Of a stretch of 64,000 nucleotides of DNA, positions 46,623 to 60,860 are shown one piece after another (the stretch's first letter is position 1; every line of letters begins with the position of its first letter). The translations under genes were made by a program, and so were the position numbers. The notes under the pieces were generated by a model. The model was not told the DNA's origin. It saw only the letters and a program-made list of their open reading frames with translations, and ran no database searches. The DNA comes from Anseranas semipalmata (taxonomy: Eukaryota > Chordata > Aves > Anseriformes > Anseranatidae). Where the stretch lies: positions 1,833-65,832 of the forward strand of contig VXAA01003932.1 in assembly GCA_013399115.1 (NCBI GenBank), read 5' to 3'.

Positions 46623-49600
46623 GCATTGCTGGGATCGCACCTGGGATGCCCTTGGCGGCGAGGGGAAGCCAGGTGCGCACCGGGTGTTCTGGTTGCTATT
46701 TTGCTCCAGATTAAAACCATCCTTCAGCTCAGCAGCGCCGGTAATCCGCCCCCACATGCCGGAGAGCAAAAGCCGAGATTTAATGCCCTGGGTACAAAAT
46801 AAGTTAATCCAGCGCTGCAGCTCTGGATCACACAGCCCCTTCCCCGCATCGACACGCACGACAAGCACGTCGGAGCAAAACACGTGCTTATGGAGCTGGA
46901 GTTCTTGCTTGTGGAATCCATGCAATTACGCTGATTTTTAGAAATCCTACTAGCCCCTCCGCCACCCCCAGGCTGGGGGGATTTGGCTTCAATAAAACCA
47001 GAGGGCACTGTTTGGAGGAGAGCACAGGGGACCACCGAGAACCTGCAGCAGGCCCCGGCGGAGCCCAGGGCTCTATGAGGAAGCCCCCGTGAGGCCCCGC
47101 CAGGGCACGGCGGCTGCAGAGGGCCGCGGCCGGGCCGCTCCCGCATGACCCGCGCGGATTTGAAGCGAAGCCATCAGCCTTCTGGGCTTGCGTTCTGCTG
47201 CCTCCTCACCCCCTCTCCCCTCGGCCCTCCCGACACAAAGGATTTCCCGCTGCTGCTCTGCACCACCCCACGCCATCGGACCCTTGAGCGGCCACTGTGC
47301 GCGACAAGAACAGCTTTAACCGGCAGGTTCAGTCCCGCTTGCTTTTCTTTCTCTTCTCCCTTTCTTTGCAACCAGCGCTGTAGTTTCCCATAGTCTATGT
47401 CAACATGCAATCAAAGATCACCCAAGCCAACGCTTCCACTCTCTTCCATTTTAAAGGCACGCCTGAACACCTCACAGAGCTCGGTGCCGAGAGCCCTGGG
47501 CCACGAAGAGCACAATTTTCAGACTTCCTAACGTTAGAAAGCCGCCGTTCCTAGCTCTGATGGGCCACGACATATTGTGCACGAGCGCACGTGCAGGGAA
47601 CACGCACGGCACGGACACGTGCCCGGAGCTGTGCCGGGGCACATCCCTGCAGCCCGCAGCGGCACCACTGGTGCCCGTGGCACGAACCCACCTGAACTCA
47701 AGCCCAGGAGCAGCGGAGACACCGAGCACACCCTGCCCTGCCACCGGCACAGGCACAGCCAGCACAGGCACAGCCAGTACGGGCTCCCCATCACACCGGC
47801 TCTCGGCACGGCAGCGGGTGCACGGCCGTTCTGTGCCAGGGCGCTCCACCCTGCCGTGTTTTCTCTCTCCCGTTCTCACTTTTCTGCATCTTTATTTGGC
47901 GCGTGATCAAAGCCTTAAGCTGAGCTTTGTCCTCGTCTTAGCGCGAGTTCCACACGCTGCCGCTGCCATCAGCACAAGGTGTGAGTCACAACCAGGGCTG
48001 CCCGCGAAGCAACCGGTTCAAAATCCAAGGGAAAGCGCTAACGCCGCCGGATCCGGCCCCTCTCTGCCCACCAGGTCCGCCCGCGGGCACCAGCTCGCGG
48101 CACGCGGGTGGGCTCGGTTTGCCGGGCTTCCGACCCAAAGCTGTTACCAGCGGCGCTGCACGACGGCAAGACAAACAGCGCCGCGACGCCCAAGGGAACA
48201 GCAAGGAATTCTGGAAAAACGGTGTTACCCCACACCATGCTCCGAGTTTCTCCCCAGGTGTTTAGGGGCAGGCTCAACACAGCCCCTTTATGGAGATGAC
48301 TGCCCGGCACCATTTTATAAAAATCAGTATTATTTATTCATTTGAGCAACCCTAAAACTCTTTGCCACTCTGAAACTTTCCAGTTCTGAGTTCTATCAGT
48401 TTTTCATTTTTTTCCTCTGCTAAATTCTCTAGTACAGTAACAGGCAAAAAAATACGAAAGGCTGTCATATTCTCTCTGTTGCTCACCTCTGCGAGCTACC
48501 CAGTAAATCTATTTCCATTAAGAAGCCTTAAAAACCTCTAAAAAATCTTAACGCGGAGTTAAGCTTGCTGACCTCGTGAGCGGGCCGTTACATGGAGCAC
48601 AGCTGCAGGCAGCGCCCTGGCACCCCACAAAGGCCAGGCCGAGTTCCTCGCTTACCAGCAGGACCAAGGGCCGGACCCGAGCCGTGCCCCCTTCACCTCC
48701 CGTGAGCCGCACGGGCTCCGGCCGCGGCCCTCGTCCTGCTCCTCGCGCCCTCCCTGCTGCCACCGGGTGATCCCCAACGCCCACAGCAACGCCGCACGTT
48801 TTCAGTGCGCTTCCCGGTCTTTCTAATGACTCCCTGTCCTATTTCCTTGATTTTCTGCTTTCCACAGCCATGGTGGTTCGCTCTGTTTCTCATGAACCGC
48901 CGCTCCAGCAATGGCTTCTCCCCCCTCTCCGTTGGCTGTTCCAGTGTAACCACTCACTACCACGCAGACCAAGGGATTTATCCACCTTTAAACCATTTTG
49001 CCATTTTTTACCCCGTTCTGCTCCCACCCTGGCCATGCCCGTGCAGTGAGCAGTGGCGCGGGGGCACCGCCGGTGCTGGAGAACGGCTCCTGCAACCGCA
49101 GCCATTCCAGCAAGCTGCTGCCCGTCCCCCGAGCCGCACCCCAATTAACGCCGGACCGGAAGGCTTTTGGGCGACTGAAATCGCCGTTGCTGCTGCCTGC
49201 TCGCCACTGCACGGCAGCGGTGACCGCGGCTCCGCCTGCCAGCTGCTCACGACCGCTGGCTGCAGCCACCTTGGCTGCTCCCCAACGTGCCGCCCCGACC
49301 GCATCGGGCATGATCGTTTCCATGCTCTGAGCCGCACCGGGGAGCCCGCCCGGGGTGAACCCCTCTGCCGGCAGAGCTCCTGCAGCCCCTCAGCGCCCGG
49401 GCTCGCTGCCTGCGGCTCCCGGCCGGACAAGGAGACGCCGGACGGTGGCCGTGCGCACCGGCACCGCCGCCAGCAGGACAGCTCAGGGCACGGCCCCGCC
49501 GGGTGAGGACGTGCTCCGAAGCCCGGCTGCGCTCTCAGGCTCAGCGCGTGGGTGTCACCGAGATGTTCCGGAGGCTGGCATTATCGCACGGACAGCAACG

Positions 49601-52149
49601 GAGGCCGCAATGTGGCTCCTGTGTCACCTCAGCGGCGCGGCCAAGCTCGGCGCGTATCCGCCAGCACCGCAGGAGAGCTGCAGCGCGGTGCGACTCGAGG
49701 GCACGGCAAGGTCTCGGAGCCGCGCTGCCCGGCCAGTTTGTCACTTGGCAGAGGTCAGAGAAACCTTCACAGAAAATAGCACGAGTGACAGCGCTCCTCG
49801 GGGCCGGGCAGCAGCCACAACTGGCTGAGCTGCCACTCGCTCACGAACCCACCCCGCGCCTCGCCGCTGCTCGCTGCCATGGCCGGGACCAAAGTCTGGG
49901 CTCCGAAGCACCGGGGTGGGACGTGAGGTGCGAAGCGGCCTCCATGGAGGTTGCTTCCTTCCTCCCAACGATCGCGGCAGCAGTGGGGCCAGGGGCCCCT
50001 ATTCTTGCTGTGCTATTTGAAGAGAAAGAGCAGTTTCTAGAGTGCAATTCATGAACTAACCCACCCCTGCAGTTTTCCCTTTCCAGGATGATCTGGTGCA
50101 GCGTCAAGCCCTGCTCCCTGCCCCCGGAGCTGCCGGAGATAACCTCGGGAGCGCCCAGCACAGCTACGGGGCTCGCTGCGCTCCAGGGCACATCCCCGGG
50201 CAGCAGAGCCGCCTGCCCGCACCGCCTGCAAATACCATCCCACGGTGCGGCTACCGCACGTCGAATCGCTTCGCAGAGGCTCCCAGCGCCGGAGGGGATG
50301 GGCCCGATTCACTTCGGCCTCTATGAACCCTTTCTCCTTTGAGACTCATGACTGAGATTGAGAGAGATTAAAAACGGCTTTTGCAACACAAATCGGAGGG
50401 TGCCGGGAGGTACCACTTGCTTTCAGGCCGCGGTATTCTGGTGTGAGCGACGGAGCGTGTCGGTCCCCTCTCCTCCTGCGGCACCGGGCACTACGAGGTC
50501 GCTCCCCAGCCTCCAGCCTCCCCCAGGCTCGCTAATGCAGCCGGCTCCCCGCCTCCCGTGGCCAGATTATCCAGGCTGCCGATTATCTGCAGCACAGCCG
50601 CGAGCCTGCTCCGGCCCAGCAGGGCCATCGGCCGGCGCACGGCACTGCGCGAACGCGCCCGAGCTGCTCCCAGGGCCAGCTCCAGCCGGGAGCAGGAGCG
50701 TTTCCACGCAGCCCCGCGCTGCAGGACGGGTATTTGTGCAGCGTTCGGTCACCCAAGGGCAGACGTGGCCGCCCCGGCCCCCTGCTAGGTTAAGGAGAGC
50801 AAACGACCCGGAGCTGGTGTCCTCCTCCACATCCCAGAGCTCTCTGCTGAAGAACCAGCCCTTGGGCCTGGCTAGAGCCGCGCAGGGGATTTTTCCCTGT
50901 TCCTGCAAGGATGTATCTGAGCCTCTGCTCCCCACTTTGGGGTGGATTCATTTACTCCGGCATTAGATCAAAAGCTGTTATGGAAGAACAAATGGAGAAG
51001 CACGCACTGCTTTCAGAAATGATACAGATACTTCCCAGCGCAGCAGAGCTTTGTTCCATGCTTTTGACAAAGACACTTTGCAAAACGTCGCTATAAATTG
51101 TGGGACTTCACGCTCGCTCCACGCGCAGCCTCGGTTACTGCTCCTCCAGCTCAAAGTTTTGCAAATTCCTCCAACGCGCAACGCTGTCCCGCCACGGCGA
51201 CGCACAGCAGCAGCCAAAGCACTCTGAACCACGCTCTGCTCGTTGAGCAGCACCGTTTGTCACGGCCACCCCAGGGGGAACGCAGGCGGCCCAAGGGGCA
51301 GCGGGAGCACGGCTGCGAGCGGAGAACAACGCGCAGCGCGCACGTGGACGCTGGAGGGCCCAGCCTCGCTCCTCGCCGTGCGGCCACCAGCAGCACTGCC
51401 CCTGGCCTCCCGTCGCTGCCCCTCGCCTCCCGTCGCTGCCCGCTGCAGAGCCTCCGCGGGGCTGCCCCTGCTCGCAGAGCAAGACGGCTGATGCTTCAAA
51501 TGCTTCAGCTGGATTTCTGCAGCTCAGCCCAAAGGACCGCTGATTTTCTGACATTTTAGATTATACAGCCACGTCGCCACAAGTGCCTTTAACAGCCATC
51601 CTGGACCTGAGGCGAGGACAAGCCCACGCAGTTCTCTCTCCGTCACACAAAGCATCCGTCAGGCGCTCACTAAGCTGTTCGTGACAGTCGGCAGCGAGGG
51701 ACAACGCGCACGGGCTGAAAGAAAACCCGAACGGCCGCAAACCCAACTGCTGCAGGCCAGCGCTTACCTGCAGCCCTGACGAAGACGAGCAACGTCTCGC
51801 AGGGGCCCGGGGACGCCGCAGCGCCAGCGCGAGCCCGTTTGCTGGGCCCATCTCACCGCGCTCCTGCTCCGCTCGGGGCTGCGGGCGGATGGAGGCGAGG
51901 AGCACCAGCCATTTCTAGTGGCTGTCACCTCGGCAAGGACGGGCACAAGCAGCTGTGGGCATCACACAGTGGTGGTCCCCATCTACCTCGGGCTTTGCAG
52001 ACGCTCCCCTCCTGCTGAGACACGAGTGGGGATTTTTTCTTGCTTTCCAAAAGCGACTTGAGCAACGCCTTTAATTTAGCACCGCGCCGCGCAGGACGGG
52101 CTGCCGTGCAGAAGTAACAGCTCAGCACTTTGCGGGAGCGGTACGCGCC

Positions 52150-52310
52150 GTGCAGACACCCAGCAAAACGCATTGATTAGGATGGGGCTTTGCATGCTAA
52201 TTTACATTATAACCGTTCCACCCCCATTGTATCAGGCCCGTGAATGGGCGCATTGTCTCAGGGCTGAGCGTTCTTCATACCAAGCCCCGGCAAATGGGAG
52301 CCCTGGTGCT
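52150..52310. promoter_or_regulatory. Candidate SOX/POU element cluster
   Basis: TTTGCATGCTAAT (52189-52201) combines two octamer-like POU half sites. Two SOX cores CATTGT follow at 52225-52230 and 52251-52256. Motifs are short and the regulatory role is inferred. Confidence 0.28.
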
Positions 52311-55300
52311 ACGTAATAACAAAAACAAAATCCCAGCAGAAGTCGATTAGCATCCAAAGGGCCAGGAGCTTGAATGCGTCAGAAGAATTCTTTGAAAAGT
52401 AAGAGTGAAACGAATGTAGTAAAATGCTACTATTACGTGATACTCATTGTCCAAATTAAACCATCAGAAGCAAAGACCTTGACTCCCAAAGCATATTCAG
52501 TGCAGCACATGCTGCGGAGCCCAGGAACAAGGCTGTTAAGAATTTTAAGCCCTGGACCTGCCCCAAGTATGGATTACTCAATTTCATCACAAGTACTCGA
52601 TCCCATGGAACTATATCTAGATTCCCAGAATAAAAGCTCGAACCCGCAGGAGGCTGTGCGTGGCTTCCCCCCAGACCCAAGTCCCCATCCGCACCCGCCC
52701 CGGGAGGCGCAGAGGCCGGGAGCCGCAGCAGCTTTTGGGTGCCGCAACTCGGGAGCGGGCTCCAAAGCAGGCGGAAGAGAGCCCAGCGCTCCTCTGAGGA
52801 GCCGGCTGAGGGCAGGATGGAAGACTTTTCTAGAAGTGGCAAACGAGAACGTTTCCCTCGTTCTGCAGACGTCAGGAACGTGATGGCACCGCAGCGCTGG
52901 GAGAGGCGCGGACCTTGCCCTGCGCAGGGAGCCTGTGCTCCTCCGAAGCGGGGCAGAAACCACAGACCTTCCCTCTGCAGCACAACGCGCAACGCCGTGC
53001 TGGAGTCACGAGCTGGCGTGCCGGTTGGTTCACTTGAGGTACAACCGCTAACACCTTTATGGCCCTAGGACGCGACCTCCGCTGCCCCTTACTCCTGCAA
53101 TCTTCCCTCGGCTGCCGCAGGTGCAGAGGCTCCAGATGCGCCGGCAGCGGGGCGCGGAGCAGCCCCAGGACGCCACTCGCAGCTCTGCCCCGGCCTGGCA
53201 CCCTCGCCGCCACCGTTCTGCCACCGCCGAGCCAGGCCGAGGGACGGAGCGGTGCCTCGTGCCCAGAGAGCACCGCCCGGGCTCCCAAACCCGCCCGCCT
53301 CCACCTCCGCAGCCCGCTGCTGGCTGCTGTCCCCGGGGCCGCGGGCGATGCGGCTGCAGCTGCCCCGGCCGGACCCCGCGGGGGGAAGCCAGCGCTGCCC
53401 CGCACCTGCAACGGCACCGGAGCAGAGGCGGAGCCGGCAGGTCAGCGCTGTCACAACACATCTCAATGCACCACTTTAAAAAAAGCTCTTCCCTAATTTT
53501 ACCAAGCCGCCAAGCTTTCCCGTTCAGCGTCAGCCTGCTGCTGGCAGGCAGCCCCGGCAGCGCCCGGCCGCGGGCACGCAGCCGGAGGAGCAGCTTGCGT
53601 GGGGCGCGGGCCCCGCCAGCCCTCGGCCCCCCAGCTGCTTGCTTTGCAGCCGCGAGGCTGCCCGAGCGCCTGCGCGAGGCAGCACGGACATCACGGCTCC
53701 CACCCAGCGAGCCGCTCGCTCAGGGCGAGCTTTCCCTCCGGTACACAGCATTTCTTCTTCCAGAGAGTCACGGGACGGGCTCCAGCAGCTACCGGAGCGG
53801 CGGGTGATGCAGGAACGCTCGCTCTGCCGAGGACGAGAGGCAACGGGGCGCGCTCGAGCGGGGCCGTGCGGCTCTCGAGGGCAAAGCGCGAGCATCTTGC
53901 TTACAAGGCGCCGGGCAATGAGAAATCCTCCCGGTGCCTTTGTGCACGTTAGCCTGGCCCTGGAGAGCAGGACGAAGTCCCCCTAACATCAGCTTCATGC
54001 TTTTAGTGTCATTCTCGCAATAGGAGAGGCTATCAAAAAAATTCCCTTGAAATGTACCCTAGAAAATGAGAAGGTTGGGAAGGTGTGAACATTTTATATA
54101 AACAGTGCAATTTAGTGGCCATGGCCTCCTGGAAATACGGTTGCATTAGAAAATTGCTACATCACCGCAGTGTTCGCCTAACGCGTTACGGCACAGCACA
54201 GCGCGCTCAGCTCCTTTTATGCATCGCTTCATGAACCCGACATGTGGACATCTGAAAACAATGCGGCCACGGTGCCCCGACACGCCGGATCTGCATATCA
54301 ATGTCCCCGGCCCCTCCGGCCCCGCAGAGGAAGGCGCAACCCCCCCTTTGTCCCCGGCCGCCCTGCAGCCCCTGCTGAGCTGCCCACGGCCCGGGGCACC
54401 CCGGGGCCGGAGGAGCCCAGGGGCCAAGGGGCCGTGCCGGAGGGCTGACACGCTGCATCGCCCCTTCCGCCCCTTCTCGTTGGAAACCTCCGTGGTGACC
54501 GGCACAGATCCATCCCGCGGGAACCCGCACACCAAGAGCACAACCACCCGAAGGTGATTGACCTGAAATGAGGCACTTGGTGGAAATGTCCGTGCCAGAA
54601 ACGGTGCAAACGGGTCCATCCAAGCAGCGGGGGAACGCTCGGAGACAGCGCGCTGGGTACAGCGGGGGCTCGGGAAGGCAGGCGGCCACGCGGCGATGCC
54701 CTCCCTCCGGCAGCACTGCCCAGCCCCGCAGCCCATCGGGGCGAGCTGCGCAGGGACCGGAGCCATGCACGGGGCTGTGGGGCCCGCACAGCCGCGCCAG
54801 CACAAGCCAAGGGGCCCCGGGGCCCCCCGGGGTTCCCAGCACGGCTCTGGCTCCAGGCTCACCTTGCGGCGAGCGAACGCGTGTCGGGCTGCGGGTGGTT
54901 CGGCGGAAGCGAGACGGTGCGAGCGCCTTTTCACAACCCTGACCTAAGTGTTTCTCACACAGTCAGTAATTAACGAGATTTATATTTTATGCTAAAATTA
55001 GCTACCCAGGCACTCGCTTCCCGCGGCGGTGCCTGAACACCTGTGCCGTCAGCTAAATCTCTTCCCCAGCAGGGCACAGCAGCCACGAGCGAGGTTTTAC
55101 CTCCGCAGACTCGCCCCCACCCTTCCCCGCGCCCCAGCCCCAGCCGCCCGCGGAGCGCAGCGCCCGGGCACGGGCTGGGGAAGGGAGAGCAGCGCCGGCC
55201 CGGCCCGCTCCCCCCGGCCCCGCGCGCGGCTGCTTTTGCCCTGCTTACAAATACGGGAGGCTGGGTTAGGTGAGCACTGCGCTGCTTCACGGTGTGACGG

Positions 55301-57939
55301 CAGCCAAACTAGGTCAAGGCCTAGCAAGCATCCTTTAAAGAACAGAAAAAAATATCAGTGGGAGAACAGTGATCTCCTGGGGAAGAAAATGTTTGCTACC
55401 ATTTAAGACACTTGGTGTGCACTGGATGACCAGAAAAGAAATATATATTTATATACACTTATCCACATTTTTTCACAGTTTAAATGGTAGATTGTTCTTT
55501 TTTTCTTGTTTTAAAGGGCACTAAAGTACCTTGGACTCGAGAGAAGATTTTTTCACACGCATTTCATACGCCATCTTAAACCCCAAAGGAGTTTTCACCT
55601 ATAACACCCTTAAAATGTCATCTGGTAGCCAGCTCCTGGTGCAGGCTGTGGGCAACTTTATTCTATTTCATGGTTGCTGTGCCATGAATAAGAGCTATTC
55701 TTCTGCTCTACTGAAAAACAGGAGCACGGCCAGTAACAGGATCCCAGCCCTGCCGGGAAAGGCAATTTGATGCCGTTCGCTAAAAGGGGAGAGGAAGGTA
55801 AATTAATTTCTATTACAGGGGACAGGCTTCCACAGAAGATGGGCTCCTTCTACTGAACACATCACGTGTTGCTGGCTGGGCACCCGAAGCGGAAAACAAG
55901 GGAACGGAGGCGGCGGCGGCGTTTCTGCTCAGCTGGAGAGCGGCCGCGTGCGTCCCAGGCAGCGCCGTGCTCCCCGTGCAGCTCGCCAGGTCCGCCACGA
56001 GGCCGCCAACGGGCGCAGGAAGGGCCGGACGGCTCCTGCTGAACCGGAGCGGCTGAACTGGAGCGGGAGCTTCGGCGAGCAACAGCAGGCGGCCACGCGG
56101 CTCCGTGCGGCCCAGCCGGCTCGGGGACAGCCACCAGACGGCCCCAAACCGCTGCCCCCCGAGCGCGATGCAGAGGGGAGCCTGGGTGCACCCCAACTGC
56201 ACGGGTTCATGAAACTGGGAACTGGGTAATTCTAAGCTCTTGGTGAAGGATGTCCTCGTACCTAGCTCAACACGCCAGATAAAGCCCCTGTTCCTGTAAA
56301 ACCTGCGGGGTTATCGGTCAAGGCCAGGGTACTTGCCCGAAGTTGGGTGATATTGTTTTAGGGGTCTCAGGAGCTCCAGCCGGCCCCGCGCCCATCGGAA
56401 CAGACGCTGCCGAGCAGTTTCTCAGCCTTTCATCAGGACTGCGTAGGCGTTGAATTCTGAAGCTAATCACCTTAGCAACGGCTCTAAACATATGTGCAGT
56501 GACATCAGCTGATTTCTGAGCGCTGTAAATAGAGGATAATAGCACGAAAAAATTTGGGATTAAAGCCAAGACCTAAAAACCATACTATTAAAACACTGCC
56601 TGTAATTCAATGTATGCAAACTTGTTTGCATCCTCGCTCCCCCAGGCCCGGGTAATCACTCACCTAGCGGCACGACCGGCTGATGGTCCCAGGGCGGGCC
56701 ACGCGCAGGTTGAGGAATATCCCAGAAACAAGGGGTTCACTGAAACCCACCTTCAAATGTCACTTTAAAAAGCCTGGAGAAAAACCTACAGATCGCTGCA
56801 GCCAGCACGAAATAAGGCTAAAGGGAGCCTGGCGGAACACACAGCCGCCTGCTCAAAGCCAGTGAGCAACAGCGCCGACTTCCAAGAACTATTTGTAAAT
56901 AAAGCCGTTCCCCTGGATTGGTAAAAAATAAACAGAGCGCTCGCGGCCGTCAGCCCTGACTAAGGCGCGCAGGAAGCGCTTGTTTGCGCGAACAGGAACT
57001 GTGGCAAAACGCGGTTTCGAGAACGTGCCGCAGGCCCCGTGCCCTCGGCAAAGGGGAGCGGGAGCAGGAGCAGGCATGTGCCCGCGGGGCCAGCGCGCTT
57101 CGGCAGCAGCAAGAAAGGGCCGAGCATCCTAAATCACCTCGCACAGGACCTCGTGGAGACCTACGCCGCCAGGCCGGGGAGTCCGTCAGGCAGCCAGCAG
57201 GGTAGGACACGGGGACAGGACACCAGCGCTCTCCTCGCCTTGCTTCGGCCCGCATTTCTGCGATCTGCCCCGACGGATGTGACCCGGGCAGCACGAGAAA
57301 CCTCTGCAGCGCCTCCAAGCTGAGCTGGCGCTTGGCGGGGAGAGGGGAGCGGAGAAGCGGCTTAATGGGATTTTCAAATGTCAAAAAATAGCTTTAGCAG
57401 GCCCATTTACGCAGAGCCTGAGCGCTCGCTGAACTCGAAAGCAAAATTCACCATGCAGGGAACACGGCTCGCATGCTAAGCAGGCGCGAGCCGTGGCCCC
57501 GCAGCACGAAGCAGCGCGGCCGGGCGGCTCCGGCTGCCGCGGAACCCCAGGAGCCGCGGCACCGCCACAGCTTCGCTGGGCCCCGGTGGGGACAGCCGGC
57601 TGCCGCGGCTGTTATGCCAAGAGAAGCGTGCGCCAAAGTCCCTCCCCAGCACCGCGAAGGCCCCCAGACATATCCGAGGGGTGTGCACGTGTCACGCACG
57701 TAACAGAACGAACGCTCCTCAGCGGGGTGCCCGCGACGCGGGGCAGCCAGCAGCGGGGCAGCCGCCTGCAAAGGGGCGGCAAAGCGAGCTCGTCCCATCT
57801 GCGAAGCGCCCTGCGTTGCAAACAGAATAAAGGACGACGAGGCTGGGGAAACTGCAAGTGCAAACTTGACAGCTGCATTGGAAGATGGATGCAGCACGGA
57901 GCCAGAAGCAAGAAATTCCCCCTCCTTTCTTCTCCGTAG

Positions 57940-58130
57940 GTATTTTTTTTTCTGTCCATTAGAGTTGCGAGGAAATTCAGTGAATTGAGATCAGTAGTGT
58001 TAATTGTTACTGCGTTTGAATTTAATTAGCATTATTTTTTAACTACAGGTGATTTACTGTGGCTCACCTAAACGTGAAAGTCGGGAAGTGCCTTCCGATC
58101 ACCAGAAAACCGCTAAGTGCCAGATAATCC
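57940..58130. promoter_or_regulatory. AT-rich island with homeodomain motifs
   Basis: Contains GTTAATTGTTAC (an HNF1-like half site plus decayed partner) and TTTAATTAGCATTA at 58021-58034. A minus-strand donor-like TTTAG|GTGAGC lies at 58068/58067. Candidate enhancer or hidden leader exon edge. Confidence 0.25.
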
Positions 58131-60579
58131 TGCTATTTGCCTCGTGCCTTTAACTTCTGTAATCCGCGGTTCCGATTGCAGCAGACTGCCATGGTTACTG
58201 CCCTGCTCCTGCAGCTTCCCCTGCGCGCGGCTCAGCGGCAGCGTCCCCGCCTCGGTGCTAAGAATAGCACCAGCCCCTCGCCGCCCGCTCCGGAAGGCCA
58301 GACGCCCGGAAGGGCGACGTGCGTGCGCCGTGGGGCAAGAAAGGAGCTGTGCCGGCGGGGCGAGCAGCGTGGGGGCCACGGCCCCTTCACGAGGTCCCTG
58401 TCCACCGCCACCTGAGGGAGCGACCGACCCGCGCGGTGCCGCGGGACCCACGGAGTTCAGCGGGATGCGAGCTTCTCCTGGCCTCGGGTCTGATCAGCCT
58501 GCTCGTGCCCCTCTCCAAAGAGCCAGCCAAAATCTCACGGCGTTTTCTAAGCTGAACATCTCTGAGACACGAAGGAGACGCTGCGGGGCCACAGGCCGAT
58601 GAAGCGGAGCTCTCGGCATGGGAAGAAGCGAATCCAGCACCACAACTTGCCGATGCGGGAGGGACAGCAGCGCCCAGGTGGCTTCAGCAGAGGCTGGGGA
58701 GGGACTGAGCCATCCCCAGGTGCAGGAGGTCCCATTGCCCCCGAGCATGACCACCGGGCAACGCCAACGTACGGCTTAACACGCCTTACGTGCTCCTGCC
58801 CTGCGAAAGCCTTCCTACGTGCAGGGAGCTTGTGAGTTGAAGTTAACAACGCTGCAGCCTTCTGCGGGGACACTGGCGCTCAGTGGCGGGCACGAGCATC
58901 GCCCCGTCACCCGGAGCTGCCTGCTGACAGCCGGCAGGGCGCCGTACGAGGCCAGCGCCGTTCCAGGATGCCGACACGGCACCGCTGGCAAACACTGTCC
59001 TTCCCCGCGCAGCAGGGCGAGGAGCAGACCGGGGGCAGAGCTCGCGCCCCGGGACAGCGGCGACGCCTCGGAAAGCTGCGACCCAGCGCACGCGCCCTGC
59101 TCCCAGGGAGCTAAGCCCTTAAAAACAAACGTTAAACGCCTGCCCTACCCTATGGAAACTGGAGCGCACGTGCCCCAGGTGAACACCACCGCGGGACAGG
59201 TAAGCCGGTTACTCACGCTCCGTCACAGCAGCGCCCCACCCAGCTGCATGGCGAGGCGGCCGGTCATTTTAACCTGCGGTAAGCACCCACGCCTCCCGAT
59301 GTAGCGCTGTGACGCTGCTCGCATCCTGATTCAGAAGCCTTGCTCTCAGAGGTGTGAAACCACAGTAACCCTGCGCAGATTTGGGGACTTGGAACGGGCA
59401 CACGCAGCCCAGGGGTCTCCTGCCAGAGGGCCCCAAGCACCCACCTGGGACTCAGCGTTGAGCCCAGCAGAGGGCTTTTTGGTAGGGATCGCTGCTCTAT
59501 AGCCAAGACCAAGAAAAACTTCCACAGCTGGATGCAAGCCCTCGGTAGCAGTGCCCTATCACGTCAAAACGCGTTCCTAACCGTACCTCGAATCCCTCCC
59601 TTCGCCCAAATCTCTTCCTTAACTTCTTTTGCCAGACTCAGCCATTCCCTGCGGCACCGCTCAGCATCTCACTTCTCCCATCAGCCAGCCAGCTGCGCTC
59701 CATCGCCGTGCTTGAGCACCCGTCCTGCCTGCACGCAGCTCCTGCGGCCACCGTCCCCCCTGCCCAGCCACCGCCCGGTGCTGCCGCAGCTCCCGTCTCG
59801 CCACGGCCACCGGCACTGTGCCCGGCAGCGCGGGGCTGGGCAGGAGCAGGACGCTGGGAGCACCGGGGTGCTCACAGAATCCTCGGTGCGTGCTCCTCTG
59901 CCGCCGGCCACACGTTCTCCATTGACTCCCTACTAACAGGGACGGGGCACCACGATCTGCTCAATTTTTGGACAGCTTTTGATACTCGCAAATTCTACTG
60001 TAGCAGTTATATGATGGTTTTTTGCATTGTATTTTCAAAAACCTTGCTAGTACCCACACAAATAGGCATAAAGAGCTGCAGCAGTCCAAAAAAGCATCCC
60101 CACGAGCACAGGGATACCGTCCCTCCCCACCCCGAACCTGCAACCGCAAAAGCCCATTCTGGATTTTCCACCCAGCTACGCGGAGCAGCAGAGGCCACAG
60201 AGCTTATCCAAAGACGCCAGGGAAAGACACCAAGCTCTGGGTGATACCAAGCTTTCTTCGTTGCTCGAAAACTACCGGTGCTGAAAGCGAAAGCTGGCAC
60301 CCGCGGGGCCGCGCAGCTCGCGTGCTGCTCGCTCGCTTCCCGCTCGTGGCCGCGCCACCGCGAAGGGGATTTTCCTGACTTGCAACACCGGAGAACTTTA
60401 CCCTGACACCACCAGTGAACCTCGGCCACTGACCCCACACCAAGCTTCAGAACCATTCCAGATACCAGACCAGAGCAAAAGTTATCGGCTGGAAACGCCC
60501 GCTTCTGTCCCCAAACCCGCGTCACCGGCGTTCGAAGGGGCCGTGGGGCTAAACCCCTCCTGCAAGGAATTGTCTTAAG

Positions 60580-60860
60580 CTTGATACAAAATTTATTTTA
60601 CCATATGTAAAATTCATTTGTGTAGTTGCACACCCTGGTAGGCTTGAATGGAGCGAAGGAGTATTTCAGCTCCCAGCGCAATTTATTATTTAAAAGCAGT
60701 AAAATTACATTGCTGATAGGAGAGCCCAGGCTGAGAGCAGCGGTGATGTAATGGGCGATGCAGCGCCGCTCGCGCCGTGACCCGCTCTGTACATTAGCGC
60801 ACTGGCTGGGGTGGCTGCTCCTATCAATTATTTATAGTCTCCTGGCGCGCAGCCTGGAGA
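60580..60860. promoter_or_regulatory. AT-rich island, candidate conserved enhancer with MEF2 site
   Basis: A sharply AT-rich block amid CpG-rich sequence. It contains TTATTTATAG at 60828-60837, which fits the MEF2 consensus, next to homeodomain-like ATCAATTA, and a second AT core at 60681-60696. The composition is typical of vertebrate conserved noncoding elements, but conservation is not tested. Confidence 0.3.

Noticed and set aside
54146..54934. A 262-codon minus-strand frame
   Set aside because: Low-information Gly/Ala/Pro/Arg-rich translation with overlapping open frames on several registers, typical of stop-poor GC-rich DNA.
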